Source: Apibacter raozihei (GTDB lineage Bacteria; Bacteroidota; Bacteroidia; Flavobacteriales; Weeksellaceae). From it: 64,000 nt of DNA. Below are positions 16,992 to 26,308 of this stretch, one piece after another. The DNA is taken from NCBI RefSeq assembly GCF_004014855.1, contig NZ_CP034930.1, positions 868,001-932,000 of the forward strand, written 5' to 3'. A program made the translations under genes and the position numbers. The first letter of the stretch is position 1. The number at the start of each line of letters is the position of its first letter. The notes beneath the pieces were generated by a model, which ran no database searches, had not been told where the DNA came from, and was given only the letters and a program-made list of their open reading frames with translations.

Positions 16992-18659
16992 ATGGCAATT
17001 TCTAAAGCAAGAGAATCGACGGATATAATTGAGAGACTATACATAACTATGCGCCATCTGTTTAACAGAGGAGGCTTTAAACCTACCGGAACTTCCGGTC
17101 TTGAATTAAGAAATTATCTTTTAAAATTAAATCCAGAAATTTACGGATCTATTGCAGATCCTGAAAAAGTGGAACTCAATGGCCTGATGTATGTTTTGGA
17201 TAGACTTCCGCAGGGTATTGAAGAATGTTCTTTTATTTTTCTTACTTCAAATGAAGGGTTAGATAAATCCTCGTTCACTCCTATATATCCTAAAAAAAGA
17301 AGAAGAACCTGTTATCGGGTTGACGAGCATCAAATGAATATTGAGCTACTTTTAGGTAGATCTGAAATATATGATATTCTTACTCACCTCACTTTCTTAT
17401 ATAACGAAGCAGACAAAATACGAAGGAGAACCCATGACTTTAATGGCAAAGCAGGGAGAATATGGGGTTCTTTGGAAAAAACAGCTTTAAGCTCAGAACC
17501 TTTAAAACGTAAAGAGCGCGAAATTATCCTTTCACATATATCAACCGTGTTAGGAAGAAGCTTTGATGAAGTTGTATCTGCCTATAAAAACTTTCAGGAA
17601 GCTAATGATCCTGACCGATTTATAAAAATTATTTATAACCTTGGTAAGGTTAGTAAGGAAGATTTTTCAAATCTGAGAAGAAGAGAAATTTTTTTCAGCT
17701 CAATTTTAAAAGAAAGAGTAGGACACCATTTATTTGGAGATAAATGGGCAGAAAGTGTTAAAAAAACTCTTATCAAGAATAAACTTCAGGACAAAAAAAT
17801 TCATATTATAAGTTCTAATATGCATAGTGTTTGTAACATGTTATATGCATTTGAAGCCTTAGGTAAAAAACACGTTATTTCAGAAGAACTTAAATTATAC
17901 GAGGAAATAAGTAAAAAATCTGAACTTGCAGATACCGTTAAACAACATGCACTGGATAACGGAATGATTTACATGAAGGATACCAGTGGTTCAAATATTG
18001 ATTTTCAGATTTTTGATCTTTCAAAAGTCAATTTAAAAAATTCTACCTTCAAAGACATCAAGAGTTTAAATAAAGAGGATATTCTGATTGTTTTTGATTA
18101 TGCTTTTGGTGAGCAGGCTTTTGAGATTATGGATGAATTATTACGTCCTATTGAAACCAATAAGCAAAAAATCAATCTTAATGTTGATTCCATTTCAATT
18201 TTAGGTAAAGCAGGAATTCTTGTAGGAGATAAAGGAGACATTATGATTCCAGACGCTCATATTTTTGAAGGAACGGCAGATAATTACCCTTTGCATAACG
18301 AATTAGATTTGAAAGATTTTGAAGGATATAATGTTAAAGCTTATAAAGGAGCCATGATAACGGTTTTAGGTACATCCTTACAAAATAAAGATGTCCTTAC
18401 GTACTTTATGGAAACTTCATGGAAAGCCATTGGACTGGAAATGGAAGGTGCCCACTACCAAAAAGCCATACAGGTAGCTTCAAAAATACGACACCATATT
18501 ACAGAAAACGTAAAGCTGAGATATGCTTATTATGCTTCTGACAATCCTTTGGAAACAGGAAGCACATTAGCTTCCGGAGGTTTAGGATTAACTGGTGTAA
18601 AACCTACCTATTTGATAACTCAAAAAATTCTTGAACAAATTCTTACAATAAAAAAATAA
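16992..18659 (+). CDS. Uncharacterised 555-residue protein with nucleosidase-like C-terminus (DUF6909-like)
   Basis: I recall this as the flavobacterial family DUF6909, but have no search to confirm it. No signal peptide or membrane helix, so cytosolic. The N-terminal 250 residues are helical, with a basic patch (KKRRRT near residue 102). The C-terminal 150 residues resemble the nucleoside phosphorylase/nucleosidase fold: a GTSLQNKD loop, then IGLEMEGAHY like the ribose-binding E-M-E of MTAN and AMP nucleosidase, then YYASDNP like the catalytic S-D. It has a -7 box TATATTTG at 16968-16975. A purine or nucleotide N-glycosidase role is possible, not shown. Confidence 0.7.
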   Translation: MAISKARESTDIIERLYITMRHLFNRGGFKPTGTSGLELRNYLLKLNPEIYGSIADPEKVELNGLMYVLDRLPQGIEECSFIFLTSNEGLDKSSFTPIYPKKRRRTCYRVDEHQMNIELLLGRSEIYDILTHLTFLYNEADKIRRRTHDFNGKAGRIWGSLEKTALSSEPLKRKEREIILSHISTVLGRSFDEVVSAYKNFQEANDPDRFIKIIYNLGKVSKEDFSNLRRREIFFSSILKERVGHHLFGDKWAESVKKTLIKNKLQDKKIHIISSNMHSVCNMLYAFEALGKKHVISEELKLYEEISKKSELADTVKQHALDNGMIYMKDTSGSNIDFQIFDLSKVNLKNSTFKDIKSLNKEDILIVFDYAFGEQAFEIMDELLRPIETNKQKINLNVDSISILGKAGILVGDKGDIMIPDAHIFEGTADNYPLHNELDLKDFEGYNVKAYKGAMITVLGTSLQNKDVLTYFMETSWKAIGLEMEGAHYQKAIQVASKIRHHITENVKLRYAYYASDNPLETGSTLASGGLGLTGVKPTYLITQKILEQILTIKK

Positions 18660-18701
18660 TTTGTTTTACTGCCTCTCTAACCAGTTAACACCAAATTACA
18701 A

Positions 18702-19658
18702 TTGACCGAAAATAGTTTAAAAATAGCCTTAGTTGGTTTTGGACATATAGGTAAACTACATAAAAAAGTAATTTCTTTAAATAAAAACTTAACTCTTGTT
18801 GCCATCGTGGATATCGATGGCAATGAAGAGGATGTTCCTTTATTTAAAGATATCGAACAATGTCATCTTCAATTCCCCGATGTTGATTTGTATGTTATTG
18901 CTACTCCTAACTCTTTACACTATGAACAGGCAAAAAAAATACTGGAGTTAAATAAAAATGTGCTGGTTGAAAAACCTGTTTCTTTACACAAGGAACAAGT
19001 GGAATCTCTGGTATCTTTAGCCGAAAAAAATCAAGTACGTATATTTTCTTCTCTTCAATTACGTTTTAATCCTTATGTTCAATACATTAAAAGGCTTTTA
19101 AATACAACATCTTTAGGAGAAATCTATATGGTTCATGTAGAATGCTTTTGGAACCGTAATCAAGAATATTATGAAAACAGTACATGGCACGGGAGTAAAA
19201 ATATTGATGGGGGAGTTCTGTTCACTCAATTTTCACATTTTATAGATATTATTCATTATCTTTTTGGCAATCTTAAGCTTACAAGCGGCATAAGTAATAA
19301 TTATGCACACAAAAACAGTACTGAGTTTCCTGATAGCGGTATTCTTCAATTTAAAACTCAATCTGCATTAGGCAGCATGATTTATACCATTTCAACCTTT
19401 GAAAAAAATTTCGATTCATCCATCACCCTTATTGCTGAAAAAGGAACTATAAAAATAGGTGGACAATACATGGATCAACTTCTTTTTCATAATGTTGAAG
19501 CCTTGGAAAAACCAGAAATCCACATCAAAGATAACTTGTATCATAAAAATCTATATCAGGATATTTTAATTTCTTTAAAGGAGAATTTACCTTCAATAGT
19601 TGATGCTGAAAATTCCATTGATGTGATTGACTTTATTGAAAGATCCTCTGCTTACTAA
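18702..19658 (+). CDS. Gfo/Idh/MocA-family NAD(P)-dependent sugar dehydrogenase
   Basis: 318 residues. The Rossmann motif GFGHIG lies at about residues 12-17, then ATPNSLHYEQA and the family-wide EKPVSL (about 94-99), whose Lys binds substrate. A C-terminal beta-sheet domain has GGVLFTQFSHFID with the catalytic-type His. The pattern is close to WlbA/WbpB enzymes that oxidise UDP-GlcNAc(A) at C3 for surface sugars, but the substrate is not certain. The start is TTG at 18702: the nearest upstream stop is at 18678 and there is no ATG between it and the nucleotide-binding motif. It appears monocistronic. Confidence 0.85.
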   Translation: MTENSLKIALVGFGHIGKLHKKVISLNKNLTLVAIVDIDGNEEDVPLFKDIEQCHLQFPDVDLYVIATPNSLHYEQAKKILELNKNVLVEKPVSLHKEQVESLVSLAEKNQVRIFSSLQLRFNPYVQYIKRLLNTTSLGEIYMVHVECFWNRNQEYYENSTWHGSKNIDGGVLFTQFSHFIDIIHYLFGNLKLTSGISNNYAHKNSTEFPDSGILQFKTQSALGSMIYTISTFEKNFDSSITLIAEKGTIKIGGQYMDQLLFHNVEALEKPEIHIKDNLYHKNLYQDILISLKENLPSIVDAENSIDVIDFIERSSAY

Positions 19659-19746
19659 AAAATATTATCTGCATTTAATTAAGTAAATCTTTTATTTTTT
19701 ATAAAAAAAATCATGGCTGCCTTTTTTTATGAAGTAATTTTACATC

Positions 19747-20085
19747 ATGAAATTAATCTCGCAATTAGGAATTATTCTATTACTATATTTCATCGGAGAA
19801 TTAATAGTTTATTATCTGCAACTAAAAATTCCCGGAAGTATTTTAGGTATGCTGCTTTTACTAGTCTCTTTACAATTGCAAATCATTAAAATTGAAGACA
19901 TTAAAGACGTTGCAACTTTTTTCCTGAATAATATGCTTATATTATTCATCCCGCTAGGTGTTGGCTTAGCTTCCCAATGGAATCTAATTTCAAAAGAATG
20001 GTTCTCTATACTCGTATCTGTTTTTATAAGTACTTTTATAGTATTGCTGTGTGTAAGTTTAATTATAAAAAGAAAAAAAGAATGA
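19747..20085 (+). CDS. lrgA: LrgA/CidA-family holin-like membrane protein
   Basis: 112 residues with four hydrophobic helices and the conserved P-x-x-I/L-G-M-L-L loop (KIPGSILGMLLL, about residues 28-39). LrgA/CidA proteins sit in the inner membrane and modulate murein hydrolase export, cell lysis or small-metabolite flux; the exact role in Bacteroidota is unclear. The stop overlaps the lrgB start by 4 bases (ATGA at 20082-20085), so the two are translated together. Confidence 0.9.
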   Translation: MKLISQLGIILLLYFIGELIVYYLQLKIPGSILGMLLLLVSLQLQIIKIEDIKDVATFFLNNMLILFIPLGVGLASQWNLISKEWFSILVSVFISTFIVLLCVSLIIKRKKE

Positions 20086-20795
20086 GTCCTTTTTTTGATA
20101 CTCCACTATTTCATTTAATGATCACTTTACTGGTATTCTGGTTATCAACACTGTTATATAATAAGTTCAAACTTAAAATACTCCATCCCGGCATTATTTC
20201 TATCCTGATATTAATCTTATACCTAAAAACCACTAATACTCCCTTTGAAGATTACACCCAAAATACCTCTCTGATTACGTTTTGGCTGGGGCCCTCAGTA
20301 GTAGCTTTGGGATTACCTTTATACTTATACATAAAACACCTGAAAGGTAGCTATCTAAGGGTATTTACAGCTATGGTGTCAGGTAGTATTGTTGGAATAG
20401 TCTCAGTCATTGTAATTGCAAAAATACTGGGAGCATCCGATGTAATTGCCTATACGTTATGTCCCAAATCAGTAACAACCCCTATCGCTATGGAAATTTC
20501 CAAAGGGTTAGGAGGAATACCTTCATTAACTATAGCCATTGTTTTTATAACTGGTTTTACAGGTGCCCTATTTGGTTGTGGATTTCTTAAAGCGATAGGT
20601 ATTAAGGATAAAAAAGCGATAGGTATTGCAATGGGTACTGCAGCTCACGCAGTGGGTACCGCAGAAGTAGTGAAAAACGGAGAAGAGCTGGGTGCTTACA
20701 GTGCTCTGGGAATGGCTTTAAACGGAGTTTTAACAGCTATTTTTGCTCCTTTGATTGCTCCAATGCTTATAAACTGGTTAAATTCTTTATTCTAA
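20082..20795 (+). CDS. lrgB: LrgB-family membrane protein
   Basis: 237 residues from the ATG at 20082, which overlaps the lrgA stop. A longer reading in this frame begins inside lrgA and is rejected. Multiple hydrophobic helices and the LrgB hallmarks are present: PKSVTTPIAMEIS (about 126-138), a glycine-rich TGFTGALFGCG, and GTAAHAVGTAE (about 186-196). LrgB partners LrgA; plant and bacterial homologues transport glycolate or pyruvate, which is an alternative to a lysis-control role. Confidence 0.92.
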   Translation: MSPFFDTPLFHLMITLLVFWLSTLLYNKFKLKILHPGIISILILILYLKTTNTPFEDYTQNTSLITFWLGPSVVALGLPLYLYIKHLKGSYLRVFTAMVSGSIVGIVSVIVIAKILGASDVIAYTLCPKSVTTPIAMEISKGLGGIPSLTIAIVFITGFTGALFGCGFLKAIGIKDKKAIGIAMGTAAHAVGTAEVVKNGEELGAYSALGMALNGVLTAIFAPLIAPMLINWLNSLF

Positions 20796-20907
20796 CGCTT
20801 TTTGGTTAACTTTTTGCTATAAATCAATAAAGTATAAAGTTTAATATAAATTTATATTATCTTTACAAAAGATAATGCCTTTGTAAGGCTTGACAGATTG
20901 ACAAATT

Positions 20908-23067
20908 ATGACGAAAAAAAAGAATAAAATCCCATCCAAACACAAAGCGAAACTTCGGGATTTAACCAGGGAAATTCTCTCATTATTTATGAGAAACCCT
21001 AACAAACAATACAATTATAAACAAATTGCCTCAGCTTTAGATCAAAAGAATCCAAGACAAAGAGAACTAATTATACAGGGGCTCCAAAAGCTGGTAACAG
21101 AAAAACAGCTTCTAGAAGTCAAAACAGGAAAGTATCAGATTAATTTCCAAAAAGAAACTTTAACGGGGAAAATTGATTTCAGCCAGAATGGAAATGCCTA
21201 TTTAGTAGTTGAAGGATTAGAAAAAGATATTTTCATACCTAAAGGAAAAACCGGGAAATCACTTCAGAATGATATAGTCAGAGTTTTGGTTCATCAGTTT
21301 AAAAACCGAAAACCAGAAGCTGAAGTTACAGAAATCATTGAGCGGTTTAAAACTCAGTTCGTCGGAAAGCTTGAATACTCTTCCAATAAGAATTTTGGGT
21401 TTGTTGTGGTAAATAAGCATTCCTTACATACCGATATATTTATACCTAAAGAAAAATTTAACGGAGCAAAAGACGGTCAGATAGTATTGGTCGAGTTTAT
21501 GGACTGGCCCGATAAGGCCGACAGTCCTACAGGTAAAATTATTGAAGTGTTAGGTGATCCCGGTGATAATGAAACCGAGATTCATGCTATACTGGCAGAT
21601 TATGGACTTCCTTATGAATTTCCTGTGGAAGTTGAAAGAGAGGCTGAAGAACTGGATATAAGAATCACGAAAGAAGAAGTGGCTAAAAGAAGGGATATGC
21701 GTAAAATTACAACATTTACTATTGACCCGACTGATGCTAAGGATTTTGATGATGCACTATCCATTGAAAAGCTGGAAAATGGTAATTGGGAAATAGGAAT
21801 TCATATTGCCGACGTTTCTCATTATGTAAAACCTGGCACTTTATTAGATAAAGAAGCTTATTCCAGAGCCACCTCTGTGTATCTTGTAGACCGTGTGGTT
21901 CCCATGCTTCCTGAAGTTTTAAGTAACAATGTATGCTCTCTTCGTCCTAATGAAGATAAGTATACATTTTCAGCCGTTTTTGAATTGGATGAAAATGCCA
22001 ATGTGATAAAGCAATGGTTTGGAAGGACAGTAACCCATTCCGATCGCAGATTTACTTACGAAGAAGCACAGCAGATTATTGAAGATAAAAAAGGGGATTT
22101 TGCAGAAGAAATTCTGATCCTTGATCAATTAGCTAAAACTCTTCGTGAAAAAAGACTTAAAGACGGTGCGATTTCATTTGATAAAATTGAAGTCAAATTT
22201 AATTTGGATGAAAATAAAAATCCAGTAGGCGTCTTTTTTAAAATTAGTAAAGACAGTAATCATCTCATTGAGGAATTTATGTTGCTTGCCAACAAAAAAG
22301 TTTCTGAATTTGTAAGTACTAACAAAAAAGGTAACCCTAGCGGTAGAACATTCATTTACAGAATTCACGATGATCCGGATCCTGTTAAGCTGTTATCACT
22401 TAAACAGTTTGTAAACACTTTGGGGTACGATATTAATATAACTAATAAAAAGAAGACCTATCTCACTATAAATAAACTTTTAACGGATGTAAAAGGCAAA
22501 GGGGAAGAAAATATGATTGAAACACTGGCCGTAAGAACCATGTCCAAGGCTAAATATTCTACGGAAAATATAGGTCATTATGGATTGGCTTTCGATTATT
22601 ACAGCCATTTTACCTCGCCTATCAGAAGATATCCCGACGTAATTGCACATCGATTATTACAGGATTTTCTGGATAAAAAACCTTCCGCTAATCAGGAACA
22701 TATTGAAGAAATGGCGAAACATTCCAGCGAAATGGAAAAGTTAGCATCTGATGCAGAAAGAGATAGTATTAAATACATGCAGGTCAAATTTATGGAACAG
22801 CATGTCGGGGAAAGTTTTGCCGGAGTTATTTCGGGAGTTACCGATTTTGGTATTTATGTTGAAATTCGCGAATTTGGCGCAGAAGGCTTAATTAGACTTC
22901 GAGATATTAGAGATGATGATTATCGATATGACGAAAAAACATATTCTATTACCGGCCAACGTACCGGAACACAATATCAGCTAGGTGATACAGTACATGT
23001 AAAAGTAACTAAAGCTAATCTTGAAAGAAAACAATTGGATTTTGAACTTGTAGATACTAGTTTATAA
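20908..23067 (+). CDS. rnr: Ribonuclease R
   Basis: Processive 3'-to-5' exoribonuclease that degrades structured RNA and takes part in rRNA quality control. 719 residues in the usual order: a lysine-rich N-terminal helical region, cold-shock domains (about 80-230), the RNB catalytic domain with the aspartate cluster TIDPTDAKDFDDALS (about 271-285), and a C-terminal S1 domain starting near VISGVTDFGIYVE. YRIHDDPDP and FTSPIRRYPD are family motifs. Monocistronic, ending at a strong terminator at 23084-23123. Confidence 0.95.
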   Translation: MTKKKNKIPSKHKAKLRDLTREILSLFMRNPNKQYNYKQIASALDQKNPRQRELIIQGLQKLVTEKQLLEVKTGKYQINFQKETLTGKIDFSQNGNAYLVVEGLEKDIFIPKGKTGKSLQNDIVRVLVHQFKNRKPEAEVTEIIERFKTQFVGKLEYSSNKNFGFVVVNKHSLHTDIFIPKEKFNGAKDGQIVLVEFMDWPDKADSPTGKIIEVLGDPGDNETEIHAILADYGLPYEFPVEVEREAEELDIRITKEEVAKRRDMRKITTFTIDPTDAKDFDDALSIEKLENGNWEIGIHIADVSHYVKPGTLLDKEAYSRATSVYLVDRVVPMLPEVLSNNVCSLRPNEDKYTFSAVFELDENANVIKQWFGRTVTHSDRRFTYEEAQQIIEDKKGDFAEEILILDQLAKTLREKRLKDGAISFDKIEVKFNLDENKNPVGVFFKISKDSNHLIEEFMLLANKKVSEFVSTNKKGNPSGRTFIYRIHDDPDPVKLLSLKQFVNTLGYDINITNKKKTYLTINKLLTDVKGKGEENMIETLAVRTMSKAKYSTENIGHYGLAFDYYSHFTSPIRRYPDVIAHRLLQDFLDKKPSANQEHIEEMAKHSSEMEKLASDAERDSIKYMQVKFMEQHVGESFAGVISGVTDFGIYVEIREFGAEGLIRLRDIRDDDYRYDEKTYSITGQRTGTQYQLGDTVHVKVTKANLERKQLDFELVDTSL

Positions 23068-23083
23068 TCGATAAATCAATTAT

Positions 23084-23123
23084 ATAAAAACCCTAAAATC
23101 TAAACTGGTTTTTAGGGTTTTTA
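23084..23123 (+). terminator. Intrinsic terminator of rnr
   Basis: ATAAAAACCCTAAAA on the left pairs with TTTTTAGGGTTTTTAT on the right around a loop of about 10 bases. The right arm supplies the T-run. The LRR gene starts 22 bases later, so its promoter must overlap this hairpin or rnr must read through. Confidence 0.8.
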
Positions 23124-23145
23124 TAATTTAAATTAATTACTTTTT

Positions 23146-23925
23146 ATGAAAAAATTACTTTTTTTAGTCATATTATTATCTTTTAAGCTAAGTGCTCAAC
23201 ATTTAATAGCAGCGGTAGAAGATAAAATAAATGAAAATGGTTATTATACTCAACTGGAATATGCCTTAAAAAATAAAGATGATGTGAAAAATCTATATAT
23301 AAAAAAAAGAGATGCTGACAATTTTTTAAATAATTCCGAATTATATTTCCCTAATCTTGAAGTTTTAATTATACAATTTAGTGATTTAACAGACTTCAAA
23401 AGTTTAGCTAATAATTCAAAACTTAAAGAAATATCTTTTAGATATTCATGGAAACTTCAATCATTACCTAATGATATTACCAATTTACCACAATTGGAAA
23501 AAGCCTCATTTACCAATGCTTTTTTGAGCTATTTACCTTCTTCTTTTTTTGATAATACTTCTTTAAAGGAAGTTTGTTTGTGTAATAATAATCTTTTTAA
23601 GCTTCCGGATATTCCTGAAAACAACACGATCCGTTATTTATCTTTAGATATAAATCATTTCAAAAAACTACCTGCCAGTATGATAAATTTGCAGAAACTA
23701 CAAATATTAGGGTTGAAAGATTGCCATTTCTCAGAGTTTCCAATAGAAATATTTGAACTAAAAAATATTAAAACACTGGATTTAAGTGCCAATCCCATTT
23801 CTTCTATTCCTGAAAAATTATCTGAATTATCTTCATTAGAAAATCTATATTTAATCAAAACTCAAATAAAAGAACTACCTAAATCAATGAAAAAACAGCT
23901 CATTAAAACGAGTTCATATGAGTGA
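23146..23925 (+). CDS. Secreted leucine-rich-repeat protein
   Basis: 259 residues with a Sec signal peptide ending in LSAQ near residue 18. From about residue 65 it holds roughly seven LRR units of about 23 residues of the form L-x-x-L-x-L-x-x-N-x-(I/L)-x-x-(L/I)-P, for example LKTLDLSANPISSIPEKLSEL in the sixth unit minus its ends. LRRs usually mediate protein binding, so a surface or periplasmic adhesion role is plausible but unproven. There is no visible C-terminal secretion domain. The stop overlaps a 51-residue frame by 8 bases. Confidence 0.82.
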   Translation: MKKLLFLVILLSFKLSAQHLIAAVEDKINENGYYTQLEYALKNKDDVKNLYIKKRDADNFLNNSELYFPNLEVLIIQFSDLTDFKSLANNSKLKEISFRYSWKLQSLPNDITNLPQLEKASFTNAFLSYLPSSFFDNTSLKEVCLCNNNLFKLPDIPENNTIRYLSLDINHFKKLPASMINLQKLQILGLKDCHFSEFPIEIFELKNIKTLDLSANPISSIPEKLSELSSLENLYLIKTQIKELPKSMKKQLIKTSSYE

Positions 23926-24073
23926 TGATTATCTTACTGAAGATCAAAAGAAAAATATAATAAAAAGTCTTCCACCAGATTGTATTATAAAATGGACCAG
24001 TTCTCTAAATTATATTATAGATTCAAAAACTTTTGATTGCTCCGGAATAAAATCCTCTTATTTCTCTAATTAA
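23918..24073 (+). CDS. Hypothetical 51-residue protein overlapping the LRR gene
   Basis: The ATG at 23918 overlaps the last 8 bases of the LRR gene in another frame, a common coupling geometry. It reads MSDDYLTEDQKKN... and ends ...SSYFSN at a TAA, 6 bases before the convergent trpA stop. There are two cysteines (residues 22 and 41), no signal peptide and no known motif. Codon use is like the neighbours, and an acidic-basic helix followed by hydrophobic residues is plausible for a small protein. It could equally be a remnant of a longer gene. Confidence 0.4.
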   Translation: MSDDYLTEDQKKNIIKSLPPDCIIKWTSSLNYIIDSKTFDCSGIKSSYFSN

Positions 24074-24079
24074 TTTTTA

Positions 24080-24853
24080 TTATTTTTCAAGTTCTTTTTT
24101 CAAATTAGAAACTGCTGTTTTTATATCTGACGATTCTTTTAATAAGGATATAAACTTACTGCCGATAATAGCCCCATTTGCATTCGACTGAGCTGCTTCA
24201 AAAGTTTCTCTGTTAGATATTCCAAAACCTATTAATCTGGGATTCTTCAAATTCATTGAATTAATTCTCTGAAAGTATTCCTGTTTATTTGAATCAAAAC
24301 TTTTTTGTGCTCCCGTGGTTGAAGCTGAAGAAACCATATAAATAAAGCCATCGGTATGCTCGTCAATTAAACGGATTCTATCATCAGATGTTTCCGGTGT
24401 AATCAGCATAATAATCTTAATATCATATTTATCTGCGATTGCTTTATATTCTTTAATATAATCATCAAAAGGTAAATCCGGAATAATAGCCCCATCTGCA
24501 CCTACTTCATTGCATTTTTTGCAAAATTCTTCAAATCCATATTGCATAATAGGATTTAAATATCCCATCATGATCAATGGAAGATTAGCTTCTTTTCGTA
24601 CTTCTTTAATCTGTTCAAAAAGTAATTTCAAAGTCATCCCGTTTTGCAAAGCTTGAGTTCCGCTTTCCTGAATCGTAGGTCCATCCGCCATAGGATCTGA
24701 AAAAGGAATTCCTACCTCAATCAAATCAACCCCATTATTTTCAAGCTCTTTAATGATTTTTACTGTATCTTCTAATTTAGGATATCCTGCAGTAAAATAT
24801 ACGGAAAATATATTTTTTTGTTTCTTTTCAAACAATTTTTTTATTCGATTCAT
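24080..24853 (-). CDS. trpA: Tryptophan synthase alpha subunit
   Basis: Cleaves indole-3-glycerol phosphate to indole and glyceraldehyde 3-phosphate; indole is channelled to TrpB. 257 residues, a TIM barrel of normal length. The catalytic Glu and Asp lie in [16 protein letters not shown] (about 40-55), with the phosphate-binding GFGISNRET near residue 208. It is the last gene of the trp operon and overlaps trpF by 4 bases. Its partner trpB is about 8 kb upstream at the operon's front, which is unusual because trpB and trpA are normally adjacent. Confidence 0.96.
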   Translation of the reverse strand: MNRIKKLFEKKQKNIFSVYFTAGYPKLEDTVKIIKELENNGVDLIEVGIPFSDPMADGPTIQESGTQALQNGMTLKLLFEQIKEVRKEANLPLIMMGYLNPIMQYGFEEFCKKCNEVGADGAIIPDLPFDDYIKEYKAIADKYDIKIIMLITPETSDDRIRLIDEHTDGFIYMVSSASTTGAQKSFDSNKQEYFQRINSMNLKNPRLIGFGISNRETFEAAQSNANGAIIGSKFISLLKESSDIKTAVSNLKKELEK

Positions 24854-25491
24854 AATCGTATCTGTTGTATAAATTTATTTACTAATTCAATATTTTTCAA
24901 TCCTGGTTCAATTTCAAAACGGCTGTTTAAATCTAACCCATACAATTGAGGGTGTTGAATTTTCTTTATATTCTCTATATCTTCAATTGAAATACCACCA
25001 CTCAGGAAAAAAGGTACTTCTCCTTTATAAGAATTCAGCACAGACCAATCGAATTTTTGTCCGGAACCTCCATGCTGAGAAGTTTTAGTATCAAATAAAA
25101 AGAAATCACACACTTCTTCATATTTTTCCGTGTGCTTTATGTCTGAACTATCTGAAATGCTAAATGCCTTAATTACTGCTGTTTCCGGAAAAACCTCCAG
25201 AAGATCTTCACAATATTCCGGACTTTCTTTTCCATGAAGCTGAACCGTATCAAGACTATATTTTTCTATATTATGAAAAAGTGAGCCTACCTGTTCATTT
25301 ACAAAAACTCCCACTTTATTTATATCATCTGATAAAAGATTCATTATTTCAGGATTTAAATTCTCTACATATCGAGGAGACTTCGGATAAAATATAAACC
25401 CTAAAAAATCAATAGGTAAAAAAGAAATATTTTCAATATTCTGAGGATTTTTCATCCCGCAAACTTTTATTTTCATTTTGTTTATGCCCAT
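24850..25491 (-). CDS. trpF: Phosphoribosylanthranilate isomerase
   Basis: Isomerises phosphoribosylanthranilate to CdRP, the third tryptophan-specific step. 213 residues from the ATG at 25491; an ATG at 25476 gives [10 protein letters not shown], the usual family N-terminus, and is an equally good start. The catalytic Cys is in KVCGMK and the catalytic Asp in [18 protein letters not shown] (about 137-154), with the phosphate loop FFLSGGIS near residue 175. It lies 1 base after trpC and overlaps trpA by 4 bases. Confidence 0.95.
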   Translation of the reverse strand: MGINKMKIKVCGMKNPQNIENISFLPIDFLGFIFYPKSPRYVENLNPEIMNLLSDDINKVGVFVNEQVGSLFHNIEKYSLDTVQLHGKESPEYCEDLLEVFPETAVIKAFSISDSSDIKHTEKYEEVCDFFLFDTKTSQHGGSGQKFDWSVLNSYKGEVPFFLSGGISIEDIENIKKIQHPQLYGLDLNSRFEIEPGLKNIELVNKFIQQIRL

Positions 25492-25492
25492 A

Positions 25493-26275
25493 TTAACCCA
25501 ATTCTGTAATAAATTCTTTCAAAGCTTTCCCCGGATCTTCCGTTTTCATAAAATTTTCTCCCATTAAAAATCCCTGATAACCCGCCTGCATTAATTCTTT
25601 TACAGTTTTTGAAGAAGACAGACCACTTTCGGAAATTTTAACAAATTCGTCGGGTATTTTATTTACCAGACTAAAAGAAACCTGTACATCTGTAACAAAT
25701 GTTTTCAAATTTCGGTTATTTACCCCTACAACATCCACCCATTCGCTGATATGTTTTAATTCGTCTTCATTGTGAATTTCAAGTAAAACATCCAATCCTA
25801 AATTTTTTGCAGTTACTGCCAATTCCTTAGTCTTTTCAACTGTAAGAGCTGCCGCAATCAATAAAATAGCACTGGCTCCATAAAGTTTAGCCTGATATAG
25901 CTGATACTCATCTACCATAAAATCTTTTCGAAGCAACGGTGTTTGAGTAAGACTTCCTGCTAATTCCAAATCCTGTAATGTCCCTCCAAAAAACTCTAAA
26001 TCTGTAAGCACAGAAATAGCGCTGGCTCCATTTTGTGAATAAAAAGGTATTACTTCCTCTATTCGGGCATTTTTAAAAATCCAGTCTTTTGAGGGTGATC
26101 TCCTTTTAAATTCGGAAATAATTCCGGTTGACGAATTTCGCAGTGATTCTTTAAAAGATTGTACTGGTTTTACTTGTTGCACCTTCTTTTCCAGCTCTTG
26201 CAAAGGAACTTGCTGCTTATGATTTTCTATTTCTACTTTTTTATTAGCTATTATCTTATCTAGTATGGTAGACAT
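25493..26275 (-). CDS. trpC: Indole-3-glycerol phosphate synthase
   Basis: Closes the indole ring by decarboxylating CdRP to indole-3-glycerol phosphate. 260 residues, not fused to trpF. Family motifs in order: SEFKRRSPSKDWI (about 54-66, catalytic Lys), SVLTDLEFFGG, LLRKDFMVDEYQL (about 110-122), VGVNNRNLKTF and SESGL. It starts 33 bases after the lipocalin-like gene and ends 1 base before trpF. Confidence 0.96.
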   Translation of the reverse strand: MSTILDKIIANKKVEIENHKQQVPLQELEKKVQQVKPVQSFKESLRNSSTGIISEFKRRSPSKDWIFKNARIEEVIPFYSQNGASAISVLTDLEFFGGTLQDLELAGSLTQTPLLRKDFMVDEYQLYQAKLYGASAILLIAAALTVEKTKELAVTAKNLGLDVLLEIHNEDELKHISEWVDVVGVNNRNLKTFVTDVQVSFSLVNKIPDEFVKISESGLSSSKTVKELMQAGYQGFLMGENFMKTEDPGKALKEFITELG

Positions 26276-26308
26276 TAATTATAGTATCTTTAAATTATTT
26301 TAAATATT

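Noticed and set aside
19977-20081. Longer N-terminus for LrgB
   Set aside because: It lies wholly inside lrgA in another frame; the ATG at 20082 overlaps the lrgA stop in the usual way and begins the family N-terminus.
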